Assembly: GCF_007992175.1 (NCBI RefSeq)
Contig: NZ_BJZT01000017.1
Location: 1 to 42,612 of the forward strand
Length of the DNA stretch: 42,612 nt
Source: Methylobacterium haplocladii
GTDB taxonomy: Bacteria > Pseudomonadota > Alphaproteobacteria > Rhizobiales > Beijerinckiaceae
Reading direction: 5' to 3'
The first letter of the stretch is position 1, and every line of letters begins with the position of its first letter. Below are positions 23,949 to 32,860 of this stretch, piece after piece. Below the pieces are notes generated by a model, which saw only the letters and a program-made list of their open reading frames with translations, was not told the DNA's origin and did not search any database. The position numbers were made by a program, and so were the translations under genes.

Positions 23949-26612
23949 TCAGCCGTCCTTGCCGCCGTCTCCCAGAGCCGCTTGCGCCGCCGCGAGACGG
24001 GCGATCGGCACCCGGAACGGCGAGCACGAGACATAGTCCAGCCCGACCTCCTGGCAGAAGGCGATCGAGGCCGGATCGCCGCCGTGCTCGCCGCAGATTC
24101 CGAGTTTGATTCCCTGGCGCTTGGCGCGCCCGCGCTCCGCCGAGATTCTCACCAGTTCGCCGACGCCGTCGCGGTCGATCGTCACGAACGGGTCCGCCGG
24201 GATGATGCCGGCCTTGGTGTAGGCGCCGAGGAAGGTGCCGGCATCGTCGCGGGAGATGCCGAGGGCCGTCTGGGTCAGGTCGTTGGTGCCGTAGGAGAAG
24301 AACTCGGCGGATTCGGCGATCTCGCCCGAGCGGAGCGCGGCGCGCGGCAACTCGATCATGGTGCCGACCTGATACGCGACGGTGTCGCCGAGCTTCTTCG
24401 CCTCGCGGTCGATGGCGGCCTTGACGATGTCGAACTCGGCCTTCGTGAAGACCAGCGGCACCATGATCTCCGGCGTCACCGGCTTGCTGGTTTCCTCGGC
24501 CGCCTTCGCTGCCGCCTTCAGGATCGCGCGGGCCTGCATCTCGGCGATCTCGGGGTAGGCGATCGCCAGCCGGCAACCGCGGAAGCCGAGCATGGGGTTC
24601 GTCTCCTTCAGCTCCTTCAGCCGGGCGCGGATCCGTTCTTCCGGCACGCCGACGGTCTCGGCGAATTCCCTCACGTCCTCGTCGCCATGCGGCAAGAACT
24701 CGTGCAGCGGCGGGTCGAGCAGGCGGATCGTGACGGGCAGGCCCGACATGATCATGAACAGCTCGACGAAATCGTCGGTCTGGTAGGGCTCGATCTTGGC
24801 GAGCGCGGCCTTCCGCCCCTCGGCGTCGTCGGCCAGGATCATCTCGCGCACCGCGACGATGCGGTCGCCCTCGAAGAACATGTGTTCGGTCCGACACAGG
24901 CCGATGCCTTCGGCGCCGAAGTTGCGCGCGGTGCGGGCGTCCGTCGGGGTGTCGGCATTGGTGCGGACCTTCATGGTCCGGTACGCGTCGGCCCATTCCA
25001 TCAGCGCCGCGAACTCGCCCGACAACTCGGGCTCCATCATCCGAACCTCGCCCTCGATCACCTGACCGGTCGAGCCGTCGATGGTGAGCTTGTCGCCGGC
25101 CTTCAGCGTCTTGCCGCCGACGGTGAGGGTCTGGGCCTTGTAGTCGATGCGGATCGAGCCGACGCCGGAGACGCAGGGCTTGCCCATGCCGCGGGCGACC
25201 ACGGCTGCATGGCTCGTCATGCCGCCGCGGGTGGTGAGGATGCCCTCGGCCGCGTGCATGCCGTGGATGTCCTCAGGGCTCGTCTCGATGCGCACCAGAA
25301 TACACTTGCGCTCGGCCTTGCGGGCGGCCTCGGCATCCTCGGAGTTGAACACGATCTCGCCCACCGCCGCGCCGGGCGAGGCCGGCAGGCCGGTGGCGAT
25401 CACCGTCCGCTCGGCGTCCGGGTCGATCATCGGATGCAGGAGCTGGTCGAGACTGCCCGGCTCGATGCGCCGGATCGCCTCCTCCTTCGAGATCAGGCCT
25501 TCGCCCGCGAGCTCCACGGCGATGCGGAGCGCTGCCTTGGCCGTGCGCTTGCCGTTGCGGGTCTGCAGCATCCAGAGTTTCCCATTCTCGATGGTGAACT
25601 CCATGTCCTGCATGTCGCGGTAGTGCTTCTCGAGGATGCCGTAGATCCGGGTGAGTTCGGCGAAGCTGTCCGGCATCGCCTTCTCCATCGAAGGCTTTTC
25701 GGACTTGGCTTCGAGGCGGGCCTTTTCCGTGATGTCCTGCGGCGTGCGGATGCCGGCGACGACGTCCTCGCCTTGGGCGTTGATCAGGAACTCGCCGTAG
25801 AGCGCGCTCTCGCCTGTGGACGGGTTGCGGGTGAAGGCGACGCCGGTGGCCGAGGTGTCGCCCATGTTGCCGAACACCATGGCCTGCACGTTGACCGCCG
25901 TGCCCCAGCTTTCGGGGATGGCGTTCAGCTCGCGGTACTTCTTCGCCCGCGGGATCATCCAGGAATCGAACACCGCGCCGATCGCACCCCAGAGCTGGTC
26001 TTCCGCACCCTGCGGGAAGTCCGAGCCATGTTCCTCGCGGACGATCTTCTTGTAGGTCTGGATGAGTGTCTTCCAGTCCTCGGCGTCGAGTTCGGTGTCG
26101 AGCGAAAACCCCTTCTCGTCCTTGTAGCGGTCCAGCGCCTCCTCGAAGGCGTGGTGCTCCACGCCGAGCACGACGTTCGAATACATCGTGATGAAGCGGC
26201 GGTAGGAATCATAGGCGAAGCGCTCGTCGTCGGCGTCGCGCGCCAGCGCATCGACGGTCTCGTCGTTGAGGCCGAGGTTGAGCACCGTATCCATCATGCC
26301 GGGCATCGAGGCCCGCGCACCGGAGCGGACCGAGACCAGCAGTGGCTTTTCGGAATCCCCGAACCCTCGGCCGGTGATGGCGCCGACCTGTTCCAGCGCG
26401 GCCTTCACCTCGTCCTTCAAGCCGTCGGGATAGGTCTGGTAGTTGTCGTAATAGGCGGTGCAGACCTCGGTGGTGATGGTGAAGCCGGGGGGCACCGGCA
26501 GCCCGAGATTCGACATCTCGGCGAGGTTCGCGCCCTTGCCGCCGAGCAGGTTGCGCATCGCCGACTCGCCCTCGGCCTTGCCGTCACCGAAGGAATAGAC
26601 CCATTTCGTCAT
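23949..26612 (-). CDS. ppdK: Pyruvate, phosphate dikinase
   Basis: 887 residues, full length. Domains in order: ATP-grasp nucleotide-binding domain (LLGGKGANLAEMS, VSVRSGARASMPGMMDT), the swivelling phosphohistidine domain (GGMTSHAAVVARGMGKPCVSG, with the catalytic His) and a C-terminal PEP/pyruvate TIM barrel (GLCRTEHMFF, FSYGTNDLTQTALGISRDD, CGEHGGDP with the catalytic Cys). It interconverts pyruvate + ATP + Pi and PEP + AMP + PPi, feeding gluconeogenesis or C3/C4 interconversion, as needed in serine-cycle methylotrophs. Monocistronic by appearance. No frame damage. Confidence 0.97.
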   Translation of the reverse strand: MTKWVYSFGDGKAEGESAMRNLLGGKGANLAEMSNLGLPVPPGFTITTEVCTAYYDNYQTYPDGLKDEVKAALEQVGAITGRGFGDSEKPLLVSVRSGARASMPGMMDTVLNLGLNDETVDALARDADDERFAYDSYRRFITMYSNVVLGVEHHAFEEALDRYKDEKGFSLDTELDAEDWKTLIQTYKKIVREEHGSDFPQGAEDQLWGAIGAVFDSWMIPRAKKYRELNAIPESWGTAVNVQAMVFGNMGDTSATGVAFTRNPSTGESALYGEFLINAQGEDVVAGIRTPQDITEKARLEAKSEKPSMEKAMPDSFAELTRIYGILEKHYRDMQDMEFTIENGKLWMLQTRNGKRTAKAALRIAVELAGEGLISKEEAIRRIEPGSLDQLLHPMIDPDAERTVIATGLPASPGAAVGEIVFNSEDAEAARKAERKCILVRIETSPEDIHGMHAAEGILTTRGGMTSHAAVVARGMGKPCVSGVGSIRIDYKAQTLTVGGKTLKAGDKLTIDGSTGQVIEGEVRMMEPELSGEFAALMEWADAYRTMKVRTNADTPTDARTARNFGAEGIGLCRTEHMFFEGDRIVAVREMILADDAEGRKAALAKIEPYQTDDFVELFMIMSGLPVTIRLLDPPLHEFLPHGDEDVREFAETVGVPEERIRARLKELKETNPMLGFRGCRLAIAYPEIAEMQARAILKAAAKAAEETSKPVTPEIMVPLVFTKAEFDIVKAAIDREAKKLGDTVAYQVGTMIELPRAALRSGEIAESAEFFSYGTNDLTQTALGISRDDAGTFLGAYTKAGIIPADPFVTIDRDGVGELVRISAERGRAKRQGIKLGICGEHGGDPASIAFCQEVGLDYVSCSPFRVPIARLAAAQAALGDGGKDG

Positions 26613-26783
26613 CTGTCTCGTCCATCAGATCGTGACGCCGGCCGGCGAGGGGCTCGGCTCGCGCACTACCCCGAGAGGCAGACTTGGCCGTCGCCGGGGT
26701 TGGACCACCTCATGATGCAACGCAAGATGAACGCCGTGGCTCCCGTCGAGCCGCGGGTTACGGATTCGCCCGGATGTCAGTGC

Positions 26784-26936
26784 TCAGGAAAGGTGCTTGA
26801 ACAGGCCCAGCCCGATTACGCCGGCAACGATCAGATAGATCGCGACGATGTAGTTCAAGAGCCGCGGCACCATCAGGATCAGGATACCGGCGAGGATCGC
26901 GATGATCGGCTGGACGTGGGCGACGGTGAGGGTCAT
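26784..26936 (-). CDS. DUF3096 small membrane protein
   Basis: 50 residues, nearly all hydrophobic: VQPIIAILAGILILMVP and LNYIVAIYLIVAGVIGLG, i.e. two short transmembrane helices joined at RL, as in DUF3096. An ACGGAG ribosome site precedes ATG 26936. A possible EcfG promoter lies at 26975-27000. Proteins of this type are often part of stress or envelope responses, but the molecular function is unknown. Confidence 0.82.
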   Translation of the reverse strand: MTLTVAHVQPIIAILAGILILMVPRLLNYIVAIYLIVAGVIGLGLFKHLS

Positions 26937-26974
26937 CGGAGGCTCCGTAAGGCCAAGCTCGGTCCTGTCGGATA

Positions 26975-27000
26975 GACGCGCCGGGCCGAGGCTCGGTTCC
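26975..27000 (-). promoter_or_regulatory. Weak EcfG-like promoter upstream of the DUF3096 gene
   Basis: On the minus strand: GGAAC (27000-26996), 17 bases, CGTC (26978-26975). The last base differs from the CGTT-like -10, so this is the weakest of the set. Start would be ~32 bases before the ATG. Confidence 0.4.
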
Positions 27001-27131
27001 AGCCGAGCGCCCGCATCCCCGCGCGCGACGCTTCGGCGGCATGGCCCAAACCGCAGCGAGAGTGGACGCAGGACGCCACACCACGCTGTGTGTCGTTTTT
27101 CTAGGCCCCACGGCGGGAGGAATGGACGACA

Positions 27132-27153
27132 GAACAGGAACTTGTTCAAGAAC
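27132..27153. repeat. Four GAAC/GTTC half-sites at six-base steps
   Basis: GAAC at 27132, GAAC at 27138, GTTC at 27144 and GAAC at 27150, including the palindrome GAACTTGTTC. The spacing does not fit the alphaproteobacterial LexA box (N7). It lies in the 276-base interval between the SnoaL-like gene and the DUF3096 gene, in a locally AT-rich patch. No regulator is implied by neighbours. Confidence 0.35.
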
Positions 27154-27212
27154 AAAAAGCGATCATGTGCTGCCTTTCGCGGGGAATCGATGCTGCTTCA
27201 GGGGAGGACACC

Positions 27213-27596
27213 CTAAAACATCGTGTTCGGATTGGCTGAGCTTTCCGTCAGGCGTTGCAGCACGTCCCAGTGCTCGACGATCTTGCCGGCGGCATCGAGC
27301 CGGAAAATGTCCATGCCGGCATAGTCGTGGTCGCCCGGCCAGTGCTGGAAACAGTGCAGCACGACCAAGTCGTTCTCGGCGATCGCCCGCTTCACCTCGA
27401 CCCGCTTGCCCGGCCACTCGCGCGCCATGCGCTCGAAGTAAGCGACGAAGCCGTCCTTGCCGGTGGCCACGTGCGGGTTGTGCTGAATGTACGTGTCGCC
27501 GACATAACGCTCGATTGCCTCGCGCGGCCGACAATCGTTGAACATCAACTCGTAGAAGGCGATCACGTTCGCCTTGTTCCGGGCAAGGTCGGTCAC
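27213..27596 (-). CDS. SnoaL-like / nuclear transport factor 2-fold protein
   Basis: 127 residues, a typical single NTF2-fold domain: [51 protein letters not shown] and IVEHWDVLQ. The IVEHWDVLQ ending and the QHNP motif place it in the SnoaL-like polyketide cyclase/predicted ester cyclase group; members range from cyclases to binding proteins, so no reaction is assigned. The start is GTG 27596, supported by a GGGGGAA ribosome site. Its upstream neighbour (L,D-transpeptidase) is on the same strand but 150 bases away. Confidence 0.82.
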   Translation of the reverse strand: MTDLARNKANVIAFYELMFNDCRPREAIERYVGDTYIQHNPHVATGKDGFVAYFERMAREWPGKRVEVKRAIAENDLVVLHCFQHWPGDHDYAGMDIFRLDAAGKIVEHWDVLQRLTESSANPNTMF

Positions 27597-27748
27597 GCTG
27601 TTCCCCCAATGGTCGTGCCTGGTTCCGGACTGGCCGTTCCCGGACCGATGGCGCCTTCAGAGCCGTCATGACGACGCGCGCACGGTCCCCCCTGCTCCGC
27701 TGCAGGCGCGATGCGCTCCAGCGCGGTCGGCGCTTGGAAGAACCAGCC

Positions 27749-28387
27749 TCAGACCCGCGCCTTGCCCCCACGCTTGATCAGCACCTGCGTCCCCACCGGC
27801 ACGCGCTCGAACAGGTCGACGATGTCCTCGTTGAGCATGCGGACGCAGCCGGACGACATCTGTTCGCCGATGCTCCAGGGTTCGTTGGTGCCGTGGATGC
27901 GGAAGAGGATGTCGCGGTTGCCCTGGTAGAGGTAGAGCGCCCGGGCGCCGAGCGGGTTGTCGAGGCCGCCCTTGCGGGTGCGGGGCAGGTCGGGGTTGAG
28001 CGAGACCATGGTCGTGGTCGGGCTCCAGTCGGGCCAGACCCCTTTTCGGCCGACGCGGGCCTCGCCCTTCCAGGAGAAGCCGGCCTTGCCCACGCCGATC
28101 CCGTATTGGCGGGCCGAACCGTCCTCCTGCACGAGTTGCAGGTGGCGCTGGTCGATGTCGACGACGACGGTGCCCGGCTTTTCCGCGCCGGTGTAGCGCA
28201 CGGTCTGGCGCCGGTATTTCGGATCGAGCCGCGCGGTGTCGACGAGGGGCACGTCGAAAGGCTTGTCCGGCATCGTGCCGGTGTACCAGGCCGAGTCGTC
28301 GTCGAGGGCGGCGGTCTGCATGCGCGACTGGCAGGCGGCCAGAGGCGCGACGGCGACGAGGGCGAGCAGGATCCGGCTGACGCGCAT
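27749..28387 (-). CDS. L,D-transpeptidase lipoprotein (YkuD domain)
   Basis: 212 residues. Signal peptide with lipobox LAAC (Cys19), then an N-terminal ~65-residue segment and a YkuD catalytic domain: VVVDIDQRHLQLV, YGIGVGKAGFSW, and the active site HGTNEP...SSGCVRM with H165 and nucleophile C181. It should be anchored in the envelope and form 3-3 peptidoglycan crosslinks or attach outer membrane protein to peptidoglycan. ATG 28387 is chosen over 28426 because the signal peptide begins there. It is divergent from a VOC-family gene. Confidence 0.92.
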   Translation of the reverse strand: MRVSRILLALVAVAPLAACQSRMQTAALDDDSAWYTGTMPDKPFDVPLVDTARLDPKYRRQTVRYTGAEKPGTVVVDIDQRHLQLVQEDGSARQYGIGVGKAGFSWKGEARVGRKGVWPDWSPTTTMVSLNPDLPRTRKGGLDNPLGARALYLYQGNRDILFRIHGTNEPWSIGEQMSSGCVRMLNEDIVDLFERVPVGTQVLIKRGGKARV

Positions 28388-28575
28388 CGATCGGTTCGTG
28401 CCTTGTGCGGTGTCTCGAGAGCTCATCGATACCCGGCATCCGCGCCCGAGGTTGTGTCTTTGCAGACCCAGGACCCGAGGAAGCGCCCCGGCAAATGCGG
28501 CGCGCCCTGCCCTATTTCAGGTGGCGGCAGGGCCCCGAGGCGCGGCGGCCGAGAGAAGTAAAAGGATCGACCCGT

Positions 28576-29019
28576 ATGGCCGACACGCAGACGTTCCCGG
28601 ACGAGGCCGGCACCGATCTTTCGAAGGACCTCAGCTCGGCGATCCATCTCGACCATTGCGTGATCCACGTCTCGGACTGGGAGCGCGCGACGGCTTTCTA
28701 CCGCGACGTGCTCGGGGCCGAAGTGGTGCCGTTCCGCAAGGGCGTGGTCTTCCGCTTCGGCGGCATCCAGCTCAACGTGCACGGCCCCGGCCAGATCGGC
28801 AGCCCGCTCGCCGACAAGCCGGTGCAGCCGGGCGGCAGCGATCTCTGTTTCCGCTGGTCGGGTACGATCGAGGGGGCGATGGCCCATCTGGCCGGCCACG
28901 GCGTTCCGGTCGAATTCGGGCCGGTGGAGCGCCACGGTGCGGCGGGCCAAGGCACCAGCGTCTATTTCCGCGATCCGGACGGCTCGCTGATGGAGTTCAT
29001 CACCTACGCGACGACGTGA
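28576..29019 (+). CDS. VOC-family (glyoxalase/bleomycin resistance) protein
   Basis: 147 residues, one VOC module with two beta-alpha-beta-beta-beta repeats: IHLDHCVIHVSDWERATAFY, then VYFRDPDGSLMEFITY. Probable metal ligands are H27 and E140. VOC proteins include glyoxalases, dioxygenases and resistance proteins, so the substrate is open. ATG 28576 follows an AAGGA ribosome site at ten bases; the in-frame upstream ATG at 28405 is not conserved-looking. The first ~23 residues are a polar extension before the fold. Confidence 0.85.
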   Translation: MADTQTFPDEAGTDLSKDLSSAIHLDHCVIHVSDWERATAFYRDVLGAEVVPFRKGVVFRFGGIQLNVHGPGQIGSPLADKPVQPGGSDLCFRWSGTIEGAMAHLAGHGVPVEFGPVERHGAAGQGTSVYFRDPDGSLMEFITYATT

Positions 29020-29086
29020 AGGCCAGGCTGCAACCGCCGGAGGGGATCGTCCGTTCTCTTCGCGATCGAGCTTTTGGAGAACGGCG

Positions 29087-29359
29087 ATGGCGCGGACGAT
29101 GATACGGGCGACGGTGGGCGCGGCGCTCGTCCTGCTGGCCGGTACGGGGGCGGCCTTCGCCTTCGGTGGAAGCGGCGGCGGTTCGTCCGGCGAAGGCGAC
29201 GGCTCGCTGCGCCAGGAGATGCAGAACCCGCGCTACGTCGAGCCGAGCCGGTATGCCTATCGCGACGGGTACCAGCGCAACGATCCGGGCGCGGAGTACG
29301 AGGCCTATCGCCGGGGCTATCCGATCTACGGCCCCTGGGGGTCAAAATACCGCTACTGA
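29087..29359 (+). CDS. Small secreted protein, unknown
   Basis: 90 residues. Signal peptide about 1-26 (ALVLLAGTGAAFAFG), a Gly/Ser stretch, and a Tyr/Arg-rich C-terminal half (YRDGYQRNDPGAEYEAYRRGY). There is no family I can name. ATG 29087 has GGAG eight bases upstream. It sits 67 bases after the VOC gene and may be co-transcribed; its end overlaps the convergent cyclic-nucleotide-binding gene by seven bases. Confidence 0.6.
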   Translation: MARTMIRATVGAALVLLAGTGAAFAFGGSGGGSSGEGDGSLRQEMQNPRYVEPSRYAYRDGYQRNDPGAEYEAYRRGYPIYGPWGSKYRY

Positions 29360-29808
29360 GCGCCGGCGCTCGCGCTGCGAGCCAGTTGCTGGTTGGTTTG
29401 TTCGAGGCGCAGCGCCAGTTCCCGCATGACGGCGATGCCGATCTGCGGAAATTGCGCCAGCAGCTCGAGAAACACGCCACGATCGATACGCAGCGCCGTG
29501 ACCGCGGTCTCCGCCGTCACGGTGGCCGAGCGCGGTTGATCGGCAAGAATACCCATTTCACCGACGAGGGCATCGGCGCCGAGCAGCGCGAGCCGAACAG
29601 CGCCCTGCGGACCTTCCAGCAGGACGGCCGCCGCGCCCTCCAGGATCAGATAGGCCGCGTCGGCCTCGTCGCCCTGCGAGAAGAACTTCTGCCCGGCCTC
29701 GAAATGCACGCGCTCGCTGGTGAAGGCGAGAAGCTTGAGCCGCGATGGCTCGACTTCGCGGAACAGCGGCACCTGCTTGAGGGACGAGACCTCGGTGTCG
29801 AGCGTCAT
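29353..29808 (-). CDS. Cyclic nucleotide-binding domain protein without HTH
   Basis: 151 residues consisting of a Crp-type cNMP-binding beta roll: LFREVEPSRLKLLAFTSERV, FSQGDEADAAYLILEG, ADALVGEMGILADQPRSATVTAET, then a C-terminal helix. The GEMGILADQPRSAT stretch is the phosphate-binding cassette with its Glu and Arg. There is no DNA-binding domain, so it probably acts by protein contact or as a free sensor. ATG 29808 is used; an N-terminally longer frame exists but is Arg/Pro-rich shadow sequence. Confidence 0.85.
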   Translation of the reverse strand: MTLDTEVSSLKQVPLFREVEPSRLKLLAFTSERVHFEAGQKFFSQGDEADAAYLILEGAAAVLLEGPQGAVRLALLGADALVGEMGILADQPRSATVTAETAVTALRIDRGVFLELLAQFPQIGIAVMRELALRLEQTNQQLARSASAGAQ

Positions 29809-30138
29809 GGCCTGCCTCGATGGCTTATTGCCGACCGCAGCACGCGACGGGGCGCGGTGACGATGCCGGAGGCGCGGCGCGTAGCCCCTGCCGGCGAGAG
29901 AGTCAAAACGCCGGCGGCTCGGCCGGATCGCGACCGTCTCAGCTTTTGGCGTCATCCCATCGCGATTCCTGTATTCCGCCGCTTTCCGCCCACGCTTGCG
30001 ACCCTATCTCGCAAGCTTGGCGACCCGCCAACCGTACGGGCGGTACTGAGTTTCCGCCCCCGGACCCCGATACGGCCAAGGAACCATCGAATTGGCTACC
30101 GGTTGTCCGGTTGTGAAAACTAGGCCGAGGAGGCGCTG
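29809..30138. other. Divergent intergenic region with EcfG promoter and hairpin
   Basis: Holds the cNMP-protein promoter (not recognised), a perfect 8-base inverted repeat GCTTGCGA (29994-30001) / TCGCAAGC (30009-30016) with a 7-base loop, and the EcfG-type promoter of the KGG gene at 30080-30104. No credible gene. Confidence 0.55.
30080..30104 (+). promoter_or_regulatory. EcfG-type promoter of the KGG stress gene
   Basis: GGAAC (30080-30084), 16 bases, GGTT (30101-30104). The expected start is ~28 bases before the ATG at 30139. The downstream gene belongs to a family typical of the general stress regulon, which supports the call. Confidence 0.7.
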
Positions 30139-30324
30139 ATGGCATCCGGTAATTCGACCTCGAAGCGAGGCTTCGCGTCCATGAATCTCGAGCGGCAGCG
30201 CGAGATCGCCAGCAAAGGCGGTCGTTCGGTACCGGCCGAGAAGCGTTCCTTCTCGCAGGATCGCGAACTGGCCTCGACGGCCGGTCGCAAGGGCGGTCAG
30301 TCGACTGGCCGCGCTGGCGAGTGA
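30139..30324 (+). CDS. KGG-repeat (con-10-like) stress protein
   Basis: 61 residues, hydrophilic and basic. Contains the repeated general-stress motif: RGFASMNLERQREIASKGG and ELASTAGRKGGQ, i.e. two (A/S)-x-KGG elements, with an SFSQDRE linker. These small, probably disordered proteins accumulate in starvation, desiccation and stationary phase in many bacteria; their action is unknown. GGAGG lies six bases before the ATG, and an EcfG-type promoter precedes it. It converges on the marR-like gene; a GC-rich hairpin without T-tract (about 30344-30375) lies between. Confidence 0.88.
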   Translation: MASGNSTSKRGFASMNLERQREIASKGGRSVPAEKRSFSQDRELASTAGRKGGQSTGRAGE

Positions 30325-30396
30325 TGATACGTCGGTTCGCGGTTCCGGGGGCCGCATAACGCCTGTCGGCCTCCGGTTCGCGGAACGGACGATGAT

Positions 30397-30924
30397 CTAT
30401 GTGTGCTGCGTTCCGCCGATTGCGCTTGATTGCGCAGGCGGCGTGTCGGCGCGGGCTTGCTCACGCCAGAGCAGGAAGAGACGCTCGAGGTCTGCAAGCG
30501 CTTCGCCATCGAGTTTCCCGAGTGTTCGGCCGACATAATCGGTCTGCACCGCGAGGCCGCGTTCGGCGAGGTCGGTGCCTGCCGCCGTCAAATGGAGCGC
30601 ATGCGAGCGCCGGTCTCCGGGGATAGCGCGCCGCTCGACGAGCCTGGCTTCGACCAGCCGGTCGATCAGCCCCGAAACATTTCCCTTCGTCACGTACAGC
30701 CGGCTGGCCAATTCCTGTTGCGTCAGGCCTTCCCGCTCCGTCAGCGTCGAGAGCACGTCGAATTGCGGGATCGACAGCCCCAGCATCCGCAATTCCGATC
30801 CGACGGCGGCCGTCACCCGCCGGTTCAGGCGGATGAAGCGGAACCACAGACGCATCGGGTCCGTCGCAGCGTGGTGCGCGGGATCGCCGGCCGGAGGGTT
30901 CGTGCGGGGTAGATCGCTCGGCAT
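30397..30924 (-). CDS. MarR-family transcriptional regulator
   Basis: 175 residues. Winged helix-turn-helix about 45-130: LSIPQFDVLSTLTEREGLTQ, LASRLYVTKGNVSGLIDRLV and the wing RRAIPGDRRSHALHLTAAG. Helical ends form the dimer. The N-terminal ~22 residues are Pro/Ala-rich and outside the fold. MarR dimers usually repress divergent or own genes and are released by small phenolic ligands; the divergent partner here is the DUF1499 membrane protein, 128 bases away, which is the first candidate target. Confidence 0.92.
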   Translation of the reverse strand: MPSDLPRTNPPAGDPAHHAATDPMRLWFRFIRLNRRVTAAVGSELRMLGLSIPQFDVLSTLTEREGLTQQELASRLYVTKGNVSGLIDRLVEARLVERRAIPGDRRSHALHLTAAGTDLAERGLAVQTDYVGRTLGKLDGEALADLERLFLLWREQARADTPPAQSSAIGGTQHT

Positions 30925-31052
30925 GATGCCGGGCTATAACAGAGCCGGCTCAACCGCGGCAGCGCCGGTCCGGTCTCTGGCGCCTCCATGCACCGGCCTG
31001 TAGGTTGCTGGAGCCGAACTGGTCCCGGATCACGAGCCCGTACCGTCCAACC

Positions 31053-31832
31053 ATGCGCCGCCTGCCCATCCAGGATCCCGTCACCCGCGCCGGCGGCTAC
31101 GCCAGAACCGTGGCCTTTCTCTCCGTCGTGGTGACGGTCATCGCCGTGGTGATGGTGCGGGGGCAGCGCGCGGAGCCGGGCCCTGCCCTTGCCGTCCTCG
31201 GCAGCGGTATCCTTCTGGCGGTGCTCGCCATCGCGTTCGCCGGCTTCGCCTTCCTGCGCGGCTGGCGGGAGGGTGCGCGTGGCATCGGCGCCGCGATCCT
31301 CGGCGTGTTCATCGCGACGCTGGTGCTCGCCTATCCGGCCTATGCCGCGCTGAAGGGCCTGCGCCTGCCGGTGATCACCGACGTCAGCACCGATCTCGAC
31401 CAGCCTCCGGCCTTCTCGCGCTCGCGGGCCGCCTTCGCCGCCCGTGACGGCCGCTATCCGCCCGATCCCGGCTCGGAGGCTCGTGAGGCGCAGCGTGCGG
31501 CCTATTCGCAGATCGCGCCGCTGACCCTCGACGTCGATCCCGACGAGGCCTTCGAGCTCGCCCGCAGGGCGGCGGTGAACCGCAAGTGGCAGATCGTCGA
31601 GGCCGTGCGGCCGGGCGGGCGCATCGGCAACGGCCGCATCGAGGCGGTGGCGCATAGCCGTGTCCTGAACCTGCCGGCCGACATTACCGTGCGGGTCAGG
31701 CCCCGGGCCGACGGCGCACGCATCGACGTACGCTCGGCCACCCGCCTCGGCACGCGCGACCTCGGCGACAACGCCGACCGCATCCGCGCCTATCTCGATG
31801 AGGTTGCAAACCTCGCCATCGCGTTGAAGTGA
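31053..31832 (+). CDS. DUF1499 membrane protein
   Basis: 259 residues. Three predicted transmembrane helices in the first third (TVAFLSVVVTVIAVVMV, ALAVLGSGILLAVLAIAFAGFAF with GW after it, and GIGAAILGVFIATLVLAYPA), then a DUF1499 domain (ITDVSTDLDQPPAF, YSQIAPLTLDVDPDEAFELA, HSRVLNLPADITVRV, DVRSATRLGTRDLGDNADRI). The function is unknown; in other organisms DUF1499 occurs in photosynthetic and envelope proteins. ATG 31053 is preferred to TTG 31005. It is divergent from the MarR gene and converges, four bases apart, with the metallo-beta-lactamase gene. Confidence 0.87.
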   Translation: MRRLPIQDPVTRAGGYARTVAFLSVVVTVIAVVMVRGQRAEPGPALAVLGSGILLAVLAIAFAGFAFLRGWREGARGIGAAILGVFIATLVLAYPAYAALKGLRLPVITDVSTDLDQPPAFSRSRAAFAARDGRYPPDPGSEAREAQRAAYSQIAPLTLDVDPDEAFELARRAAVNRKWQIVEAVRPGGRIGNGRIEAVAHSRVLNLPADITVRVRPRADGARIDVRSATRLGTRDLGDNADRIRAYLDEVANLAIALK

Positions 31833-31836
31833 GCCT

Positions 31837-32772
31837 TCACGCCGGCTCGAACACCCCGTCGAGACGAGCCGGGCCGTCGCTGCGCACGAGGCCGCGTTCG
31901 ACCATGTCCTCGAGATGCGCGAACACCGACAGCGCGGCCGCGCCGCGCAGCGCCGGGTTGAGCCCCTGATACACCGCCAGGACGATCGCGCGGATATCGC
32001 GGTCGCCAGCGGCGATGCGGGCGCGGATCGCCGCCTCGCGCTGGCGGCGATGCCCTGCGAGGCCGCGCACGAAGCGTCGCGGATCGCGCACCGGTCCGCC
32101 GTGGCCGGGCCAATAGATCGCCTCTGGCCGCTCGCGCAGCCGGTCGAGGGAAGCCATGTAGGCCCGCATCGATCCGTCGGGCGGCGCGACCACCGTAGTC
32201 GACCACGCCATCACGTGGTCCCCCGAGAACAGCGCGTTCTCCTCGGGCAGGGCGAAGGCGAGATGGTTCATGGTGTGGCCGGGCGTGGCCAAAGCCGTGA
32301 GCGTCCAGCCCTCCCCCGCGAGGCTCTCGCCGTCGGCGAGTTCCCGGTCCGGCCGGTGCTCGCGGTCCGCGCTGGCGTCGAGATGCGGGAATTCGCCCTC
32401 CGCCAGATCCCGCGCGGCCTTGTGCGGGCCGCAGCCGACGATCGGCGCGCCCGTGAGCTGCTGGAGCCGGCGCGCGCCCGGCGAGTGGTCGCGGTGGGTG
32501 TGCGTGACGACGATGGCCGACACCGTCTCGCCCGCCGTCGCGGCGACGAGCGCCGCCACATGGTCGGCATCGTCCGGGCCGGGATCGATGATCGCGACCC
32601 GGCCGCGTCCGACGATGTAGCTGCAGGTGCCGCTCGCGGTGAAGGGGCCGCCATTGGCGCAGATCCGGCGGCGCACCAGCGGCGTCAGCCGACGGAGTTC
32701 GCCGCTGGCCGGGAGTGCCGGATCGAAAGCCGGGTCCGGGACGTCTGCGCCGGGTGCGTCGGTCGTCGCCAT
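31837..32772 (-). CDS. Metallo-beta-lactamase-fold hydrolase (LACTB2-like)
   Basis: 311 residues. Metal-binding motif THTHRDH (H91, H93, D95, H96), the third-His segment ATPGHTMNHLAF, the bridging Asp in LFSGDHVMAW and a final His in YWPGHGGPV, so two zinc ions are expected. A C-terminal winged-helix-like segment (REAAIRARIAAGDRDIRAIV, AHLEDMVERGLV) places it with LACTB2, glyoxalase-II-like and RNase-like members; the substrate could be a thioester or RNA. The N-terminal ~25 residues are Ala/Pro-rich. Confidence 0.9.
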   Translation of the reverse strand: MATTDAPGADVPDPAFDPALPASGELRRLTPLVRRRICANGGPFTASGTCSYIVGRGRVAIIDPGPDDADHVAALVAATAGETVSAIVVTHTHRDHSPGARRLQQLTGAPIVGCGPHKAARDLAEGEFPHLDASADREHRPDRELADGESLAGEGWTLTALATPGHTMNHLAFALPEENALFSGDHVMAWSTTVVAPPDGSMRAYMASLDRLRERPEAIYWPGHGGPVRDPRRFVRGLAGHRRQREAAIRARIAAGDRDIRAIVLAVYQGLNPALRGAAALSVFAHLEDMVERGLVRSDGPARLDGVFEPA

Positions 32773-32860
32773 GTCTGCCGTGGATGTTGAGGCCGGATCG
32801 CCGGCCGCCTACGACAGGTGGCGGCGAACGACAAATCCGCCGCGTCTCATTCTTGGGCGC

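Noticed and set aside
23913..26975. 1020-residue plus-strand open frame
   Set aside because: Antisense shadow of ppdK; its His/Asp/Gly/Leu-rich composition is typical of reverse-strand reading of a high-GC gene.
27132..27153. LexA operator
   Set aside because: Alphaproteobacterial LexA sites need direct GTTC or GAAC repeats with seven bases between; the spacings here are two or eight.
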